From an uncultured Ruminiclostridium sp. (lineage in GTDB: Bacteria > Bacillota > Clostridia > Oscillospirales > Ruminococcaceae): 64,000 nucleotides of DNA. Numbering within the stretch: the first letter of the stretch is position 1; every line of letters begins with the position of its first letter. Below the pieces are notes generated by a model. It made no database searches. It saw nothing but the letters and a program-made list of their open reading frames with translations, and was not told where the DNA came from. The DNA is taken from the NCBI GenBank assembly GCA_947630175.1, contig CANRGJ010000003.1, positions 124,001 to 188,000 of the forward strand. Reading direction: 5' to 3'. Position numbers and translations under genes: made by a program. Positions 1 to 8,501 of this stretch are shown piece by piece.

Positions 1-167
1 AAGGCGTCCTGCGCGGCGTCCTCGGCGATGTGGGGGTTGTGTATGACCGAGTACGCGGCCGAGCGCACGCGCTTTTCATGTCGCCTGACCAGCTCGTCAT
101 AGGCAGTCGGGTCGCCCGCGAGCGTCAGAAGCACCAGCGCTCCGTCAGAGCTTGTGAGATGAGGCAT
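1..167 (-). CDS. ECF-type RNA polymerase sigma factor, 5' part only
   Basis: The minus strand reads from an ATG at 167 off the window edge, giving about 55 N-terminal residues (MPHLTSSDGALVLL..., then AYDELVRRHEKRVRSAAYSV and IAEDAAQDAF). The pattern of a bulky region followed by an acidic AEDAAQDAF motif is sigma-70 region 2 of extracytoplasmic-function sigma factors, which direct core RNA polymerase to alternative promoters. The start is supported by AAAGGA eight bases upstream and by a strong housekeeping promoter about 200 bp further upstream. Region 4 and any anti-sigma partner lie outside the window, so the regulon cannot be guessed. Confidence 0.75.
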   Translation of the reverse strand, partial: MPHLTSSDGALVLLTLAGDPTAYDELVRRHEKRVRSAAYSVIHNPHIAEDAAQDA

Positions 168-365
168 ATTGATCGTCCTTTCGTGAAAGCTTTCAATAAT
201 AAGACAATGAAAACGCGAAAAAGGTTGGGGAAAATCAAAATTTTTTCTCCGACCTTTGGGCAGCTTTTTATACATTTAAAGCATAAAATGCGACCGTCAG
301 CGGTCGGTTGTTTTAGTGACCGAAATTTATAGGAAAGCGCTTTTCAAAACGATGGCGCCGAAAAT

Positions 366-394
366 ATTATAACATATCAGAGGGAGGTACTCAA
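366..394 (-). promoter_or_regulatory. SigA-type promoter for the sigma-factor gene
   Basis: On the minus strand TTGAGT is followed after 17 bp by TATAAT. This would give a leader of roughly 190 nt before the ATG at 167. That leader holds a GC-rich hairpin near 290-306 (CGACCG / CGGTCG) and a T-rich stretch near 240, so attenuation is possible but not shown. Confidence 0.6.
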
Positions 395-444
395 TAAGAT
401 TTGAGAATAGTTTGCTAAACTGGGGTAATGTATGCTAATCAGAG

Positions 445-506
445 CAAGATTCTACCGCGGGAGCAAATTTGGCTCTAAGCACAAATTAGTCTGCGCGGGA
501 ATCTTG
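445..506. other. Long stem-loop, possible structured RNA
   Basis: CAAGATTC at 445-452 pairs with GAATCTTG at 499-506, and after a two-base bulge CCGCG pairs with CGCGG. The 30-40 nt loop contains smaller complementary pieces (AAATTTG with CAAATT, GAGC with GCTC). It lies between the sigma-factor promoter and the terminator of the hydrolase remnant, with no ORF. I do not recognise an Rfam family, and the transcribed strand is unknown. Confidence 0.4.
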
Positions 507-544
507 TTGGGGAGTAGCCTTCCCCGCCCACGAAATAATATTAA

Positions 545-583
545 AATCCCCGTGTCCTATCATTATGACAGAACGCGGGGATT
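545..583 (-). terminator. Rho-independent terminator after the hydrolase remnant
   Basis: AATCCCCG at 545-552 pairs with CGGGGATT at 576-583, followed on the minus strand by TTAATATT. It sits about 40 bp past the hydrolase stop at 626. Confidence 0.5.
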
Positions 584-625
584 ATTAGCTATAAACCGAA
601 TAGACAAATAATTATTCGCGTATAT

Positions 626-1560
626 TCACTTAATATCTGTTAAAAACTTTACTGTTTCTTCGCTGATTTTTTCGTATTCGTAATCATGAACATAATGCGG
701 GCAATCCAATTCTATATATTTTCCGCCATTAACCTGAGAAATATAGTCAATTGCTGTTTTTCGCCAAGTTTCTTCATCAAATCCCGTTCCTCCCGAAGCG
801 TTTGAAACGAATAACAACATCGGAAGCTGCGGGACACCCATGCCGTCAACCGTTTCGGCATTTTCCTTCACTGATTCCATTTCATTTATCATTGTCTTTG
901 TCGCAGTGCGGCTGTAAAAAACTGCTTTGTAGATTTCCTTTTCCCTGTCAGACAGCGTACCGTGGAGTATTGCTTCGCTCTCTGAAATACCTGGTATCAG
1001 ACGGGGAATTCCTATGCTTGCCGCTAAACTCGTGATCTTCATAAACGGGATATTGATTTTCATGTTATCATAATACTGCGGAACAGCCATGTCAAGCCCG
1101 ATAATTGCCGTGACCTCTTCGGGATATTTCTGCGCCCAATACAACGCTTCAAGCCCTGACATAGAATGAGGGCACAAAACATAAGGGGCATACAGACCTG
1201 CCGCATTCAGCGCAGCTCGCGTGTCCTCAAGAACAGAATCAATATCTCTGCTTTTATCAACAACATCGCTGAAACCATATCCGAATTTTTCAACTACTGC
1301 AATTCTATACTCATCGCTCAAAAGGGAATAAAGAGATTTGAAATCCAGTATTGGCGAACAGGTGCCGCCTCCCGACATATAAACAAGAGTTGTCGCTCCC
1401 TCTCCTCGGTGTAAACGCTCATATTATGACCGTCAACCTCAACGATTTGACCAAGGGGCAAAAGAAGCGCTGACTCTTTCTTTAAGTGAATTTTATGATT
1501 TATATATATCGCCAACAGCAGCAAAATTATAATTGCAAAAATAATCAAAACAGTGTACAT
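626..1560 (-). pseudogene. Alpha/beta hydrolase with N-terminal anchor, frameshifted
   Basis: Two overlapping reading frames together make one alpha/beta-hydrolase. The first (from 1560) gives a membrane anchor, MYTVLIIFAIIILLLLAIYI, then VDGHNMSVYTEE. The second (to 626) carries on with ATTLVYMSGGGTCSP, the oxyanion-type GGGT turn. The nucleophile elbow is PHSMSGLEA (Ser in H-S-M-S-G), and a late CPHYVHDY supplies the probable catalytic His. The join is near 1400 in the G/A-rich stretch encoding TEERE, where one base seems lost. The intact protein would be about 310 residues, likely a membrane-tethered esterase or lipase of unknown substrate. Sequencing error is the alternative to true decay. 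Confidence 0.7.
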
Positions 1561-1667
1561 AATTTTCCTATGTTTTATTGTTTTAATATCCTGACTCCGA
1601 TTTATTTTATGGCAGAATTATATCAAATGCATGAGAAAATGTCAACCCCTGCTGCGGATATACACTA

Positions 1668-2018
1668 TTGGTCCTATCCTCAGCTAAATATTTTGATGAG
1701 TTTTCTGTCCTGCTTCTCCGCGAGGGCGTGACTGTCAAGCAAAGCAGAGGGCGGTTATCTTATCTGACATCTGACCGTGCCAAGCCTATCACCGCCCGCC
1801 GCTTGGGAGATGATTTTGACCTCACCGCAATAAATGCCGCTTTTGAGCAGAAATCACAACAGATGGCACGAAATGCTAGGCATATCATATTTTGGAGCGC
1901 TTACCTTTCGCTGAAATCTGACAAAGCGAGGGCAAAATTCCGAGAAAAGTATGAAAGCAAATTTATCATTATGGAGTCTGCGCAGAGATATTTTAAGGTG
2001 AGCAGCACACAAAAGTGA
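1668..2018 (+). pseudogene. Remnant of a mobilization relaxase
   Basis: From about residue 8 the reading frame gives KYFDEFSVLLLREGVTVK, RGRLSYLTSDRAKPITARRL and GDDFD. This block is characteristic of the region after the nuclease domain in MobA/VirD2-like relaxases of clostridial integrative and mobilizable elements. The catalytic Tyr and His-triad region is missing and no start codon with a ribosome binding site is present, so this is a 5'-truncated fragment of about 110 residues. The end (VSSTQK) runs into a B-type repeat. Family assignment is from memory of the motif and no search was run. Confidence 0.55.
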
Positions 2019-2135
2019 AAAGCGGTGCCGAAACACCGCCTTTGTCAAAATGTATGCAATCGAGATAGTGAAAGATAATGAAACCACCTGATAATTAAAT
2101 TTACTGTGTACTCTGCGCTGTAAACTCTACACTGT
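1995..2135. repeat. Partial B-type intergenic repeat
   Basis: It has the B-family landmark ACACAAAAGTGAAAAGC, then a hairpin (GCGGTG / CACCGC), then GATAGTGAAAGA and AATTAAATTTACTG, and ends in an NNACAGT array (inverted here). The same variant end recurs near 60,230-60,350. The array supplies the 3' end of trmO. Confidence 0.6.
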
Positions 2136-2784
2136 CTACCGTCAGCGTCTTTCCATTAACAACAAACCTCACCTGCGCCCCGCCATAGCTCATTGTGTAC
2201 GCCCTGTCAGGGTCGTCCTGATACGCAGGTCTCGGGTCCTGCTCCAACGCTTGAATAAGCCCCTCCCGCTTTTCCTCGGGTAGCTTTTCCAGTAACTCCG
2301 CAGGTATTTCCACGTTCAGCGTATCCTCTCCCCTGCCGTGGGAAAAGCCGTGCTCCTCGTCAGGATACGCGTCCGCATAGGGAAGATAAGGCTTGATATC
2401 AAGAACTGGCGTTCCGTCCATCATATCGCCGCCCGAAACGTAAAGAACAGGTCCGTCAGCTCCGTACTCTATTCGCTCCAGCTTTACCGCCGACATACCT
2501 ATGGGATTGGGACGAAAGGGAGAGCGACTGGCGAAAACTCCCACCCGCTTGTTGCCGCCCAGCCTTGGCGGGCGGACGGTGGGCGACCATTCTTCCCTTT
2601 CCGCACGGGAAAATTCCCACAGCACCCAAATGCGGGAATATCCCTCAAGTCCTCTGAACGCCTCTTTTACACGATACTGAGGTTCAAAGACTATCCTGCT
2701 TTTCAAGGCGGGAGCAAGTCCGCTTTGCCTGGGTATGCCGAATTTTTCGGGGAAATCGCTTTTCACATGGGCTATTATCTTCAT
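2101..2784 (-). CDS. trmO: tRNA N6-threonylcarbamoyladenosine-37 N6-methyltransferase TrmO
   Basis: 227 residues. TrmO (TsaA/YaeB family) methylates t6A37 of tRNA using S-adenosylmethionine, and the fold is a small beta barrel. The diagnostic core is SRSPFRPNPIGMSAVKLE at residues about 89-106, preceded by RLGGNKRVGVFA and followed by DIKPYLPYADA. The start at 2784 has GGAAAGG upstream and the gene is 15 bp after pth, so the two are probably one operon acting on tRNA. The last 14 residues (LTVDSVEFTAQSTQ) and the stop are encoded by an in-frame intergenic heptad array, so the native C-terminus seems to have been overwritten. Confidence 0.9.
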   Translation of the reverse strand: MKIIAHVKSDFPEKFGIPRQSGLAPALKSRIVFEPQYRVKEAFRGLEGYSRIWVLWEFSRAEREEWSPTVRPPRLGGNKRVGVFASRSPFRPNPIGMSAVKLERIEYGADGPVLYVSGGDMMDGTPVLDIKPYLPYADAYPDEEHGFSHGRGEDTLNVEIPAELLEKLPEEKREGLIQALEQDPRPAYQDDPDRAYTMSYGGAQVRFVVNGKTLTVDSVEFTAQSTQ

Positions 2785-2799
2785 TGAACTGCCTTTCCG

Positions 2800-3426
2800 T
2801 TATTTTCCGTTGTAAGTGTTCATTGCATCGTTCAGCTTTCCCGCCGCTATCAGCTTTGCGGCGTCAGCGGTGTTTTCCAGCGCCGCTTCCAGCTTTTCTC
2901 CCTCCGCTTTGGTGAAATGGGACAATACCCAGTCCGCCAGATCGTAATCGGGGTGAGGTTTTTTTCCCACGCCTATCCTTATTCGGGGGAAATTGTCGCT
3001 GTCAAGGCGGAGTATTATGCTTTTCATTCCGTTATGTCCGCCGTCGCTCCCTTTGGGGCGCACTCTTATCCTGCCCACGTCAAGGGTTATATCGTCGTAG
3101 ATCACAAGCGCGTTTTCAGGCGGCAGCTTGTAAAACCGCACCGCCTCCTCAACGGCGTCGCCGCTGTTGTTCATAAAGGTGGTGGGCTTCATCAGCAGGC
3201 AGCGTTTTCCCTCGATAACCGCCTCTGCGGTGAGGGATTTAAAGCGCAGCTTTTTCAGCTCCACTCCGCATTTCTCGGCTAACGTATCCAGCGCCATAAA
3301 GCCGCTGTTATGGCGGGTGCTTTCGTACTGCGTTCCCGGGTTGCCCAGTCCTGCTATTATCATCTCAACAGGGGTCTGGGAGGTGGGTGTGGATTCTATT
3401 TTTTTGAAAATATCGAATATTGACAT
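2800..3426 (-). CDS. pth: Peptidyl-tRNA hydrolase
   Basis: 208 residues. Pth releases peptides from prematurely dissociated peptidyl-tRNA in the cytoplasm. The catalytic His is in STRHNSGFMA, with the conserved KPTTFMNNSG and GSDGGHNGMKS loops and the family signature GLGNPG. An N-terminal stretch of about 21 residues (MSIFDIFKK...) precedes the usual beginning at MIIAGLGNPG. I kept the longer start because AAGGAAC lies at the right distance from the ATG at 3426, while nothing similar precedes the inner ATG. The gene is followed by trmO. Confidence 0.93.
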   Translation of the reverse strand: MSIFDIFKKIESTPTSQTPVEMIIAGLGNPGTQYESTRHNSGFMALDTLAEKCGVELKKLRFKSLTAEAVIEGKRCLLMKPTTFMNNSGDAVEEAVRFYKLPPENALVIYDDITLDVGRIRVRPKGSDGGHNGMKSIILRLDSDNFPRIRIGVGKKPHPDYDLADWVLSHFTKAEGEKLEAALENTADAAKLIAAGKLNDAMNTYNGK

Positions 3427-3457
3427 AGGGTGTTCCTTTTTTATAAATTATTATGCT

Positions 3458-3834
3458 TGTTGACAGTTTACAGTGTACAGTGCAAAGTGCACAGTAAATT
3501 TAATTATGGGGTTTACTGTGATACTTTCACAGTCTTGGCGGTTGACAGTTGACAGTTAATTGAATTATGGGGTTTACCGTGATACTTTCACAGTCTTGGT
3601 TGGGAAAGCGGTGCTTTGGGAAAATGGTTAGCACAGCTTTTCACTTTTGGACGGTGCATACCAGCTTCACGGCTGCGCCCACCCGTCCCGCCCCCCTGAA
3701 CGGTTCCTCTCAAATTTAACTTTTCACTTTGCACTGTCAACTGCCAGCGCTCCCGCCCTCTGAAAGGATTTCTTTTGAAAAAAGAAATCCTCTCAGGCTC
3801 TCCTTAGAAAATTTTTTTACGGGGCTTACGCCCC
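3458..3834 (+). repeat. B-family intergenic repeat, copy 1
   Basis: This fills the whole gap between pth and the flavoprotein gene. Order: an NNACAGT heptad array, the AATTATGGGGTTTACTGTGAT segment (present twice), the CACAGCTTTTCACTTTTG block, GC-rich ACCCGTCCCGCCC, a reverse heptad array (ACTGTCAACTG), then the hairpin GGATTTCTTTTGAAAAAAGAAATCC and CTCTCCTTAGAAAATTTT. A last hairpin GGGGC/GCCCC (3821-3834) abuts the next gene and has a T run on the plus strand. Confidence 0.85.
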
Positions 3835-3844
3835 TTTTTTCTCT

Positions 3845-4876
3845 CTACTCCTTAACCGTATTCAACCCGCTTTTCATCACCAACCTCCTCAGCGTCGGCT
3901 GATACATAAACGGACATTTCAAAACCTTCCCCACTAACTTTGTCCTCAACTTGAACGTCGCCCTGCGATAACGCCCTTCCACCCCGTCAAGCCCTTTCTC
4001 AAAACATTCCGCCAACAACACGGCGCTGTCAAACGCATAGCTGAACCCCTCCAACGAGCTGGGACTGATAAACCCCGCCGCCTCGCCAATCAGCAGTACG
4101 CCGTTCCCGCCGCAGACAAAGTCCCTGTAACCCCGCGGGCGCAAGACTACGCACGCCTCGGTCTTCAGCGGCTCACCGAACTTAAAGCCCTGCTCCGCCA
4201 GCTTGCGTTTTTGCTCCTCAAATCTTTGGCGGGAATTTTCGTGGGGAAATGCGCCGCCGAAGATGAAAAAGTTGTCCTTGGAAATGGACCAGGAGCAGCA
4301 ATCGCTTGTGTCAGGGTCAAACACGCAGGAGTAGAACGGGGTGGGGTTGGTTTCCTCAAACCACTGCTGTATAGCCACGTATGAGCGCAGCTTTTTCTTC
4401 CAAAACGTCCTGCGCACAAGGGAGTTCGCTCCGTCTGCGCCCACGACGTACCGTGCGGTTATCTTTCTTTCCCCGCAGTCTATCACAAATCCGCCCTCGG
4501 CGGGAGTTATGCTCTTCGCCTTTGCAGTTATCATATCCACGCTTTCGGGGATCAGCCCCTTCAGCCACATATCAAAGCGGTGGCGGTCAAGGTTGACGTA
4601 AAACCGCTGATACCGCCGTATCAAGCCGCTTTTCAGATCAATGGTGCGCACGGCGAATATCTGAGGGTCTACCAATACCGACTTAGGCAGGGTCAGGTCG
4701 AACCGTGCCAGTGTTTTTTGTGCGTCCTCCGACAGCAGCCCGCCGCAGGGTTTATGAAAGCTGGTTTTATCTTCGGTTTTCGGGTCGATGAGAGCGATAC
4801 GGTATTTGCCTGCTATAAGGCGGGCGAAGGTGCAGCCTGCGGGGCCTGCGCCGATGATTGCGATGTCGTAGTTCAT
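3845..4876 (-). CDS. FAD-dependent oxidoreductase of the geranylgeranyl-reductase type
   Basis: 343 residues. The N-terminal dinucleotide-binding motif is IIGAGPAGCTFARLIA with a second Asp at LIDPKT. VVGADGANSLVRR is the conserved DG motif, and GVLLIGEAAGFISP is the C-terminal flavin-contacting GD-like motif. This arrangement is the p-hydroxybenzoate-hydroxylase fold as found in geranylgeranyl-reductase-like flavoproteins, which reduce isoprenoid double bonds or oxidise small molecules. The substrate cannot be read from sequence. CPFMYQP near the C-terminus fits that subfamily. The ribosome binding site is weak (TTAGG). It stands alone between two B repeats in opposite orientation. Confidence 0.75.
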   Translation of the reverse strand: MNYDIAIIGAGPAGCTFARLIAGKYRIALIDPKTEDKTSFHKPCGGLLSEDAQKTLARFDLTLPKSVLVDPQIFAVRTIDLKSGLIRRYQRFYVNLDRHRFDMWLKGLIPESVDMITAKAKSITPAEGGFVIDCGERKITARYVVGADGANSLVRRTFWKKKLRSYVAIQQWFEETNPTPFYSCVFDPDTSDCCSWSISKDNFFIFGGAFPHENSRQRFEEQKRKLAEQGFKFGEPLKTEACVVLRPRGYRDFVCGGNGVLLIGEAAGFISPSSLEGFSYAFDSAVLLAECFEKGLDGVEGRYRRATFKLRTKLVGKVLKCPFMYQPTLRRLVMKSGLNTVKE

Positions 4877-4912
4877 AAATAATTACCTAAAAAATAAAGC
4901 GAGCGTTAGCGA

Positions 4913-5235
4913 GTAATAAAATTTTCTAAGGAGAGCCTGAGAGGATTTCTTTTTTCAAAAGAAATCCTTTCAGAGGGCGGGAGCGACTGCGCAGCAGAGC
5001 GACGAATTGGCAGTTAACAGTGTAAAGTGCAAAGTGAAAAGTTACTGTTGAAGGGAAGGGTCAGGGGGTGGGAGGGTGGGGCGCAGCCGTGAAACTGGTC
5101 TGCACAACACAAAAGTGAAAAGCTGTGAAAAAACACTTTCCCATATCACCACTCGCAAACCAAGCCCGTGAAAGCATTACGGTAAACCCCATAATTCAAT
5201 TAACTGTCAACTGTCAACTGTACACTGTCAACTCT
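4913..5235 (-). repeat. B-family intergenic repeat, copy 2 (reverse)
   Basis: Reverse-complement arrangement of copy 1: CTAAGGAGAGCCTGAGAGG, the GGATTTC/GAAATCC hairpin, a heptad-derived GTGCAAAGTG segment, CTGCACAACACAAAAGTG, then CCCCATAATTCAATTAACTG and an ACTGTCAACTGT array. The array overlaps the stop codon of the Abi gene. Confidence 0.85.
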
Positions 5236-6088
5236 TTCCCAGTTTCTCCTCCCAGTCCTCCGGAAAACCAAGCCGTTCCAACTCCACCACGTCCGCGTAC
5301 TCGGCGCAAAGCTGCCTGAGCCTTGGGAAAAATCCCTTTTCCCAGCTTTCCTTGCGGCGGTAAATGTCACGCATAGCAAGAATACTCGTGAAAACCGTGT
5401 CCTCCCCGCATATCCTTGTGTCGTAAAGCCTGTGATAGTGAGCGCAGTGATTGCGCAGGTCAAGAAGCCTGTCCATTCGGTTTTCCAGCGCTCCCGAGGT
5501 CATATTGTAGTATTCTTTTGCTATCTCCGTCTTGTCCTGAGGCTTCATATCCCTGTAAAACATTATCAGCGAGCCGAAGCTGAACAGCTCCATTACCACC
5601 CAAAGGGGGAACTTGCCGCCGTGCTTGTTCTGATAGTGCTTTACCATTTCGCTGTCCTCGTTGGTCTCAATGGTGCGCTCTACCCGCCCTACAAACTGCT
5701 GGTGCCTGTGTACCTTGCAGAAGGTATTTTCATTAAGATACCCCAGTGCCCCGTACTTCAAGGCGTGGAAGTTGGAGCAGTGCGCCCGCATGGATATCTC
5801 CAGTTCCTCCAGTATCTCTAAAAGCAGGTTGCGAAGCTGTCTGTCAAAATCGTACACCTTAAGCACCCGGTTAAAGCTGGTCCCCTCACGATACTTTCCG
5901 CTTCCCTCCAGAAACAGAGAAAAATAGTGCGCCAGACGAAAGTAGTTTATATCCGTCAGGGTCTTTATGGCAAAAGCCTCGTCCTCCACGGTACAGCCGC
6001 GCTCTTTCAGCTTGGCAAGCTGTTCTTCGGGAGTGGCGGGGCGTTTTTTCAGGTCGTTGTTCTGCCAGTTCTTGTTAAATCCGCCCAT
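5228..6088 (-). CDS. Abi-family (AbiD/AbiF-like) HEPN protein, putative phage defence
   Basis: 286 residues with the Abi_2 pattern: INYFRLAHYFSLFLE near residue 48, YDFDRQLRNLLLEILEELEISMR, and the HEPN RNase motif RNHCAHYHRL near residue 212 (R-x4-H). Proteins of this family mediate abortive infection in lactococci. Some relatives are RNA-guided or RNA-inhibited toxins linked to Cas13 ancestry (established for other members, not shown here). It begins 1 bp after a small FakA-C-like gene, so the two are co-transcribed. The last codon and stop (AGT TGA) come from a heptad array. No obvious antitoxin ORF is adjacent. A non-coding RNA partner would have to lie in the flanking repeats. Confidence 0.82.
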   Translation of the reverse strand: MGGFNKNWQNNDLKKRPATPEEQLAKLKERGCTVEDEAFAIKTLTDINYFRLAHYFSLFLEGSGKYREGTSFNRVLKVYDFDRQLRNLLLEILEELEISMRAHCSNFHALKYGALGYLNENTFCKVHRHQQFVGRVERTIETNEDSEMVKHYQNKHGGKFPLWVVMELFSFGSLIMFYRDMKPQDKTEIAKEYYNMTSGALENRMDRLLDLRNHCAHYHRLYDTRICGEDTVFTSILAMRDIYRRKESWEKGFFPRLRQLCAEYADVVELERLGFPEDWEEKLGKS

Positions 6089-6089
6089 A

Positions 6090-6344
6090 TCAGCCTTTCA
6101 GCCCTCTTGACTGTCTGTCCATATCCTCCACTACTATGTCGTATATCTCGCCTAAGGAGGCGCAGTATTCCAGCACCTTCCACGGCTCGTTGGTGTGGAA
6201 GTGTATCTTTATCAGATCCTCGTCCCCCACCGCAAGCAGGCAGTCCCCTTTAAAATTTTCCAGGAAATAGTCGTTGATTGCGTCCTCGTCAAGGTTCTCC
6301 CCCTCAATAAGGAGCTGTGTGTCGTAACGAAATTCAGTATCCAT
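6090..6344 (-). CDS. Small protein resembling the C-terminal domain of FakA (DAK/DegV system)
   Basis: 84 residues. TQLLIEGENLDEDAINDYF, GDCLLAVGDEDLIKIHFHT and EPWKVLEYCASLGEIYDI, then VEDMDRQSR, match the C-terminal part of FakA-like fatty-acid kinases, where the segment VGD-x-LIK-H-H-T is typical. Here it stands alone without the DhaL kinase domain. Such stand-alone versions exist in Clostridia, and their function is unknown to me. The gene is directly upstream of the Abi gene (1 bp apart) and follows a C-type repeat. Confidence 0.65.
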   Translation of the reverse strand: MDTEFRYDTQLLIEGENLDEDAINDYFLENFKGDCLLAVGDEDLIKIHFHTNEPWKVLEYCASLGEIYDIVVEDMDRQSRGLKG

Positions 6345-6365
6345 TGTAATACCCCCGTTTTTTTC

Positions 6366-7284
6366 AGTTTACAGTTTACAGTGTACAGTTGACAGTTGTG
6401 GTGTCCGCTTCGCGGACGGATTTGAATGGCTGGTGGGAGATAGTTGTTAGTTTAATAGTAATTAGTAGCTGGTTGGGAAAAGTTGACAGTTGACAGTGTA
6501 CAGTGCACAGTTGTGGTATTTTTCGGCGAAGCCGAAAAATGGATTGGAATGGATGGTGGATAGTTGTTAGTTCGATAGTAGTTAGCAGTTGGTTGGGATA
6601 AATCTGAAGGAGCAACGCCGCGGGCGGGAAAGCGTGTTTGCGGCTTTGCCGCAAACAGCGGGTGGGACGCTGGCGTGAAGCTGGTGTGCACAACACAAAA
6701 CTGAAAGCCAACCCACAAACATTCCCACTCTCACAACATTGGTAAACGACCTTCCCTAACCGCACAATGCCGTGCCGCACGTTGCCCGCCTGTGGTAGCG
6801 ACCCGCAGGGGCGCGGGACTAAACCTCGCAATTGCGAACATTACCACTTGTGGGGTGAAAAGAAGTCGAGCAGGCGAATTTGACAAGGTAGGCTAAAAAT
6901 AAAGTTTTTCCGGAATTCTTAAAACCGCCTTTTCCAAAAAGGCGGTTTTAAGCTCGAATGTTGCGGTTTTGCTTTGCAAAACTGCAACATTTGACTAGAA
7001 ATCTGAAAAGCGAAGCTTTTCAGTTTCATGGGGGCAGGCCGCGCCGCATCCGCACGGTACCGTGCAAAACCGTTACCAACATCTCCCGATTAGGCAGACA
7101 TAAAAATCAAACCCAAAAGGTACAACCTTTTCCAAAAAATCAACATTGCCTTATCAGGCAAAACAAGATATATATTAAATCTAAAAGATAAACCTTTTCC
7201 GAAAATCCACCATTGCCTTATCAAGTGAAACAAGATATAAACTATATCAAAACGCCCGTCCTGCTAAGGACAACAGCCACCTGC
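6366..7284 (+). repeat. C-family intergenic repeat, copy 1, with E insert
   Basis: It spans the entire 940 bp between tyrS and the FakA-C-like gene. Order: two heptad arrays each followed by a hairpin (GTCCGC/GCGGAC, then TTTTTCGGC/GCCGAAAAA), the CTGAAGGAGCAACG block, TTTGCGGCTTTGCCGCAAA hairpin, CTGGTGTGCACAACACAAAA, GTGGTAGCGACCCGCAGGGG, CAATTGCG, hairpin AAAACCGCC/GGCGGTTTT, palindrome GCACGGTACCGTGC and repeated ATTGCCTTATCA units. An E module with two hairpins is inserted at about 6,955-7,030. Confidence 0.85.
6955..7030 (+). repeat. E module (two hairpins), copy 1
   Basis: AATGTTGCGGTTTTGC / GCAAAACTGCAACATT forms one hairpin and CTGAAAAGC / GCTTTTCAG a second. It is inserted between the AAAACCGCC hairpin and the GCACGGTACCGTGC palindrome of a C repeat. 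A second copy at 37,653-37,727 is in the same position of another C repeat, with stems changed in parallel. Confidence 0.75.
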
Positions 7285-8499
7285 TCAAGAACAAACCTTT
7301 ACCAAACTCTTCTTCCCCTTCTTAACCACCACAAAATCCTCAATTTCAATCATCTCATCAAAGGCGGTTATCTTCCTGTCGTCAACCGCCGCACCGCCCT
7401 GCTGTATCACCGTGCGCGCGTCGCGTTTGGAGGGACAAAGCCCCGCCTTCACCAACAGATCCACAATGCCTATCTTCCCGTCGGTCAGATCTTCAGGCGA
7501 CAGCTTCACCTCAGGCATATTGTCGCTTACGCCTGAGCCGCCGAACAGGGACTTTGCCGCTTCGAGAGCCTTGTCCGCCTCCTCCTTGCCGTGAACCAGC
7601 GCGGTAAGCTCGTGCGCCAGTATCTCCTTCGCCTTGTTCAGCTCGGAGCCGGTCATAGTGCGCTCCATTTCCTCAATTTCCTCTATGGGAATGAACGTGA
7701 GCATTTTCAGACACTTCATAACGTCGGCGTCCGCCACGTTGCGCCAGTATTGGAAAAACTCGTAGGGACTGGTCTTTTCAGCGTCAAGCCACACTGCGCC
7801 CTTTTCCGTCTTGCCCATTTTCTTCCCCTCGCTGTTGAGGAGCAGGGTTATGGTCATAGCGTAAGCGTCCTTGCCCAGCTTACGGCGGATAAGCTCGGTG
7901 CCGCCCAGCATATTCGACCACTGGTCGTCCCCGCCGAACTGCATATTGCACCCGTACTTTTCATACAGCATAAGAAAGTCATAGCTCTGCATTATCATAT
8001 AGTTGAACTCAAGGAAGGAAAGTCCCCTCTCCATTCTCTGCTTGTAGCACTCCGCCGCCAACATTCTGTTCACGCTGAAATGAGGTCCTATCTCGCGGAG
8101 AACGTCAATGTAATTCAAGTCCAGTATCCAGTCGGCGTTGTTCACCATAAGCGCCTTTCCGTCGGAAAAGTCGATGAAGCGGGACATCTGCTTTTTAAAG
8201 CATTCAATGTTGTGGTCAATGTCCTCTTTTGTGAGCATTTTCCTCATATCAGTTTTGCCCGACGGGTCGCCTATCATACCCGTTCCTCCGCCCAAAAGGG
8301 CGATAGGACGGTTCCCCGCCTGCTGAAGCCTTTTCATAAGGCAAAGCGCCATAAAATGCCCGACGTGCAGGCTGTCGGCGGTAGGGTCAAAGCCGATGTA
8401 GAACGTAGCCTTTCCTGCGTTTATCAGCTCCTTTATCTCCTCCTCGTCGGTAAGCTGGGCCAAAAGTCCTCTGCGCTGAAGTTCCTCGTAAATAGTCAT
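7285..8499 (-). CDS. tyrS: Tyrosyl-tRNA synthetase
   Basis: 404 residues, normal TyrRS length. Class I catalytic signature HVGH (residues about 46-49), the tyrosine pocket [11 protein letters not shown]...[20 protein letters not shown] and GGDDQWSN, and KMGKT as the KMSKS loop. The C-terminal S4-like RNA-binding domain runs from about residue 340 ([19 protein letters not shown]). The start ATG is 2 bp after the stop of the GNAT gene, with AAGGAG inside that gene's end. It is the last gene of a transcript led by a tyrosine-type T-box at 9,501-9,732. A C repeat begins at its stop. Confidence 0.95.
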   Translation of the reverse strand: MTIYEELQRRGLLAQLTDEEEIKELINAGKATFYIGFDPTADSLHVGHFMALCLMKRLQQAGNRPIALLGGGTGMIGDPSGKTDMRKMLTKEDIDHNIECFKKQMSRFIDFSDGKALMVNNADWILDLNYIDVLREIGPHFSVNRMLAAECYKQRMERGLSFLEFNYMIMQSYDFLMLYEKYGCNMQFGGDDQWSNMLGGTELIRRKLGKDAYAMTITLLLNSEGKKMGKTEKGAVWLDAEKTSPYEFFQYWRNVADADVMKCLKMLTFIPIEEIEEMERTMTGSELNKAKEILAHELTALVHGKEEADKALEAAKSLFGGSGVSDNMPEVKLSPEDLTDGKIGIVDLLVKAGLCPSKRDARTVIQQGGAAVDDRKITAFDEMIEIEDFVVVKKGKKSLVKVCS

Positions 8500-8501
8500 T
8501 T

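Noticed and set aside
508-530. Possible yybP-ykoY manganese riboswitch (GGGGAGTAGC)
   Set aside because: Only the 5' signature is present. The second conserved half and its pairing are absent, and no suitable gene follows.
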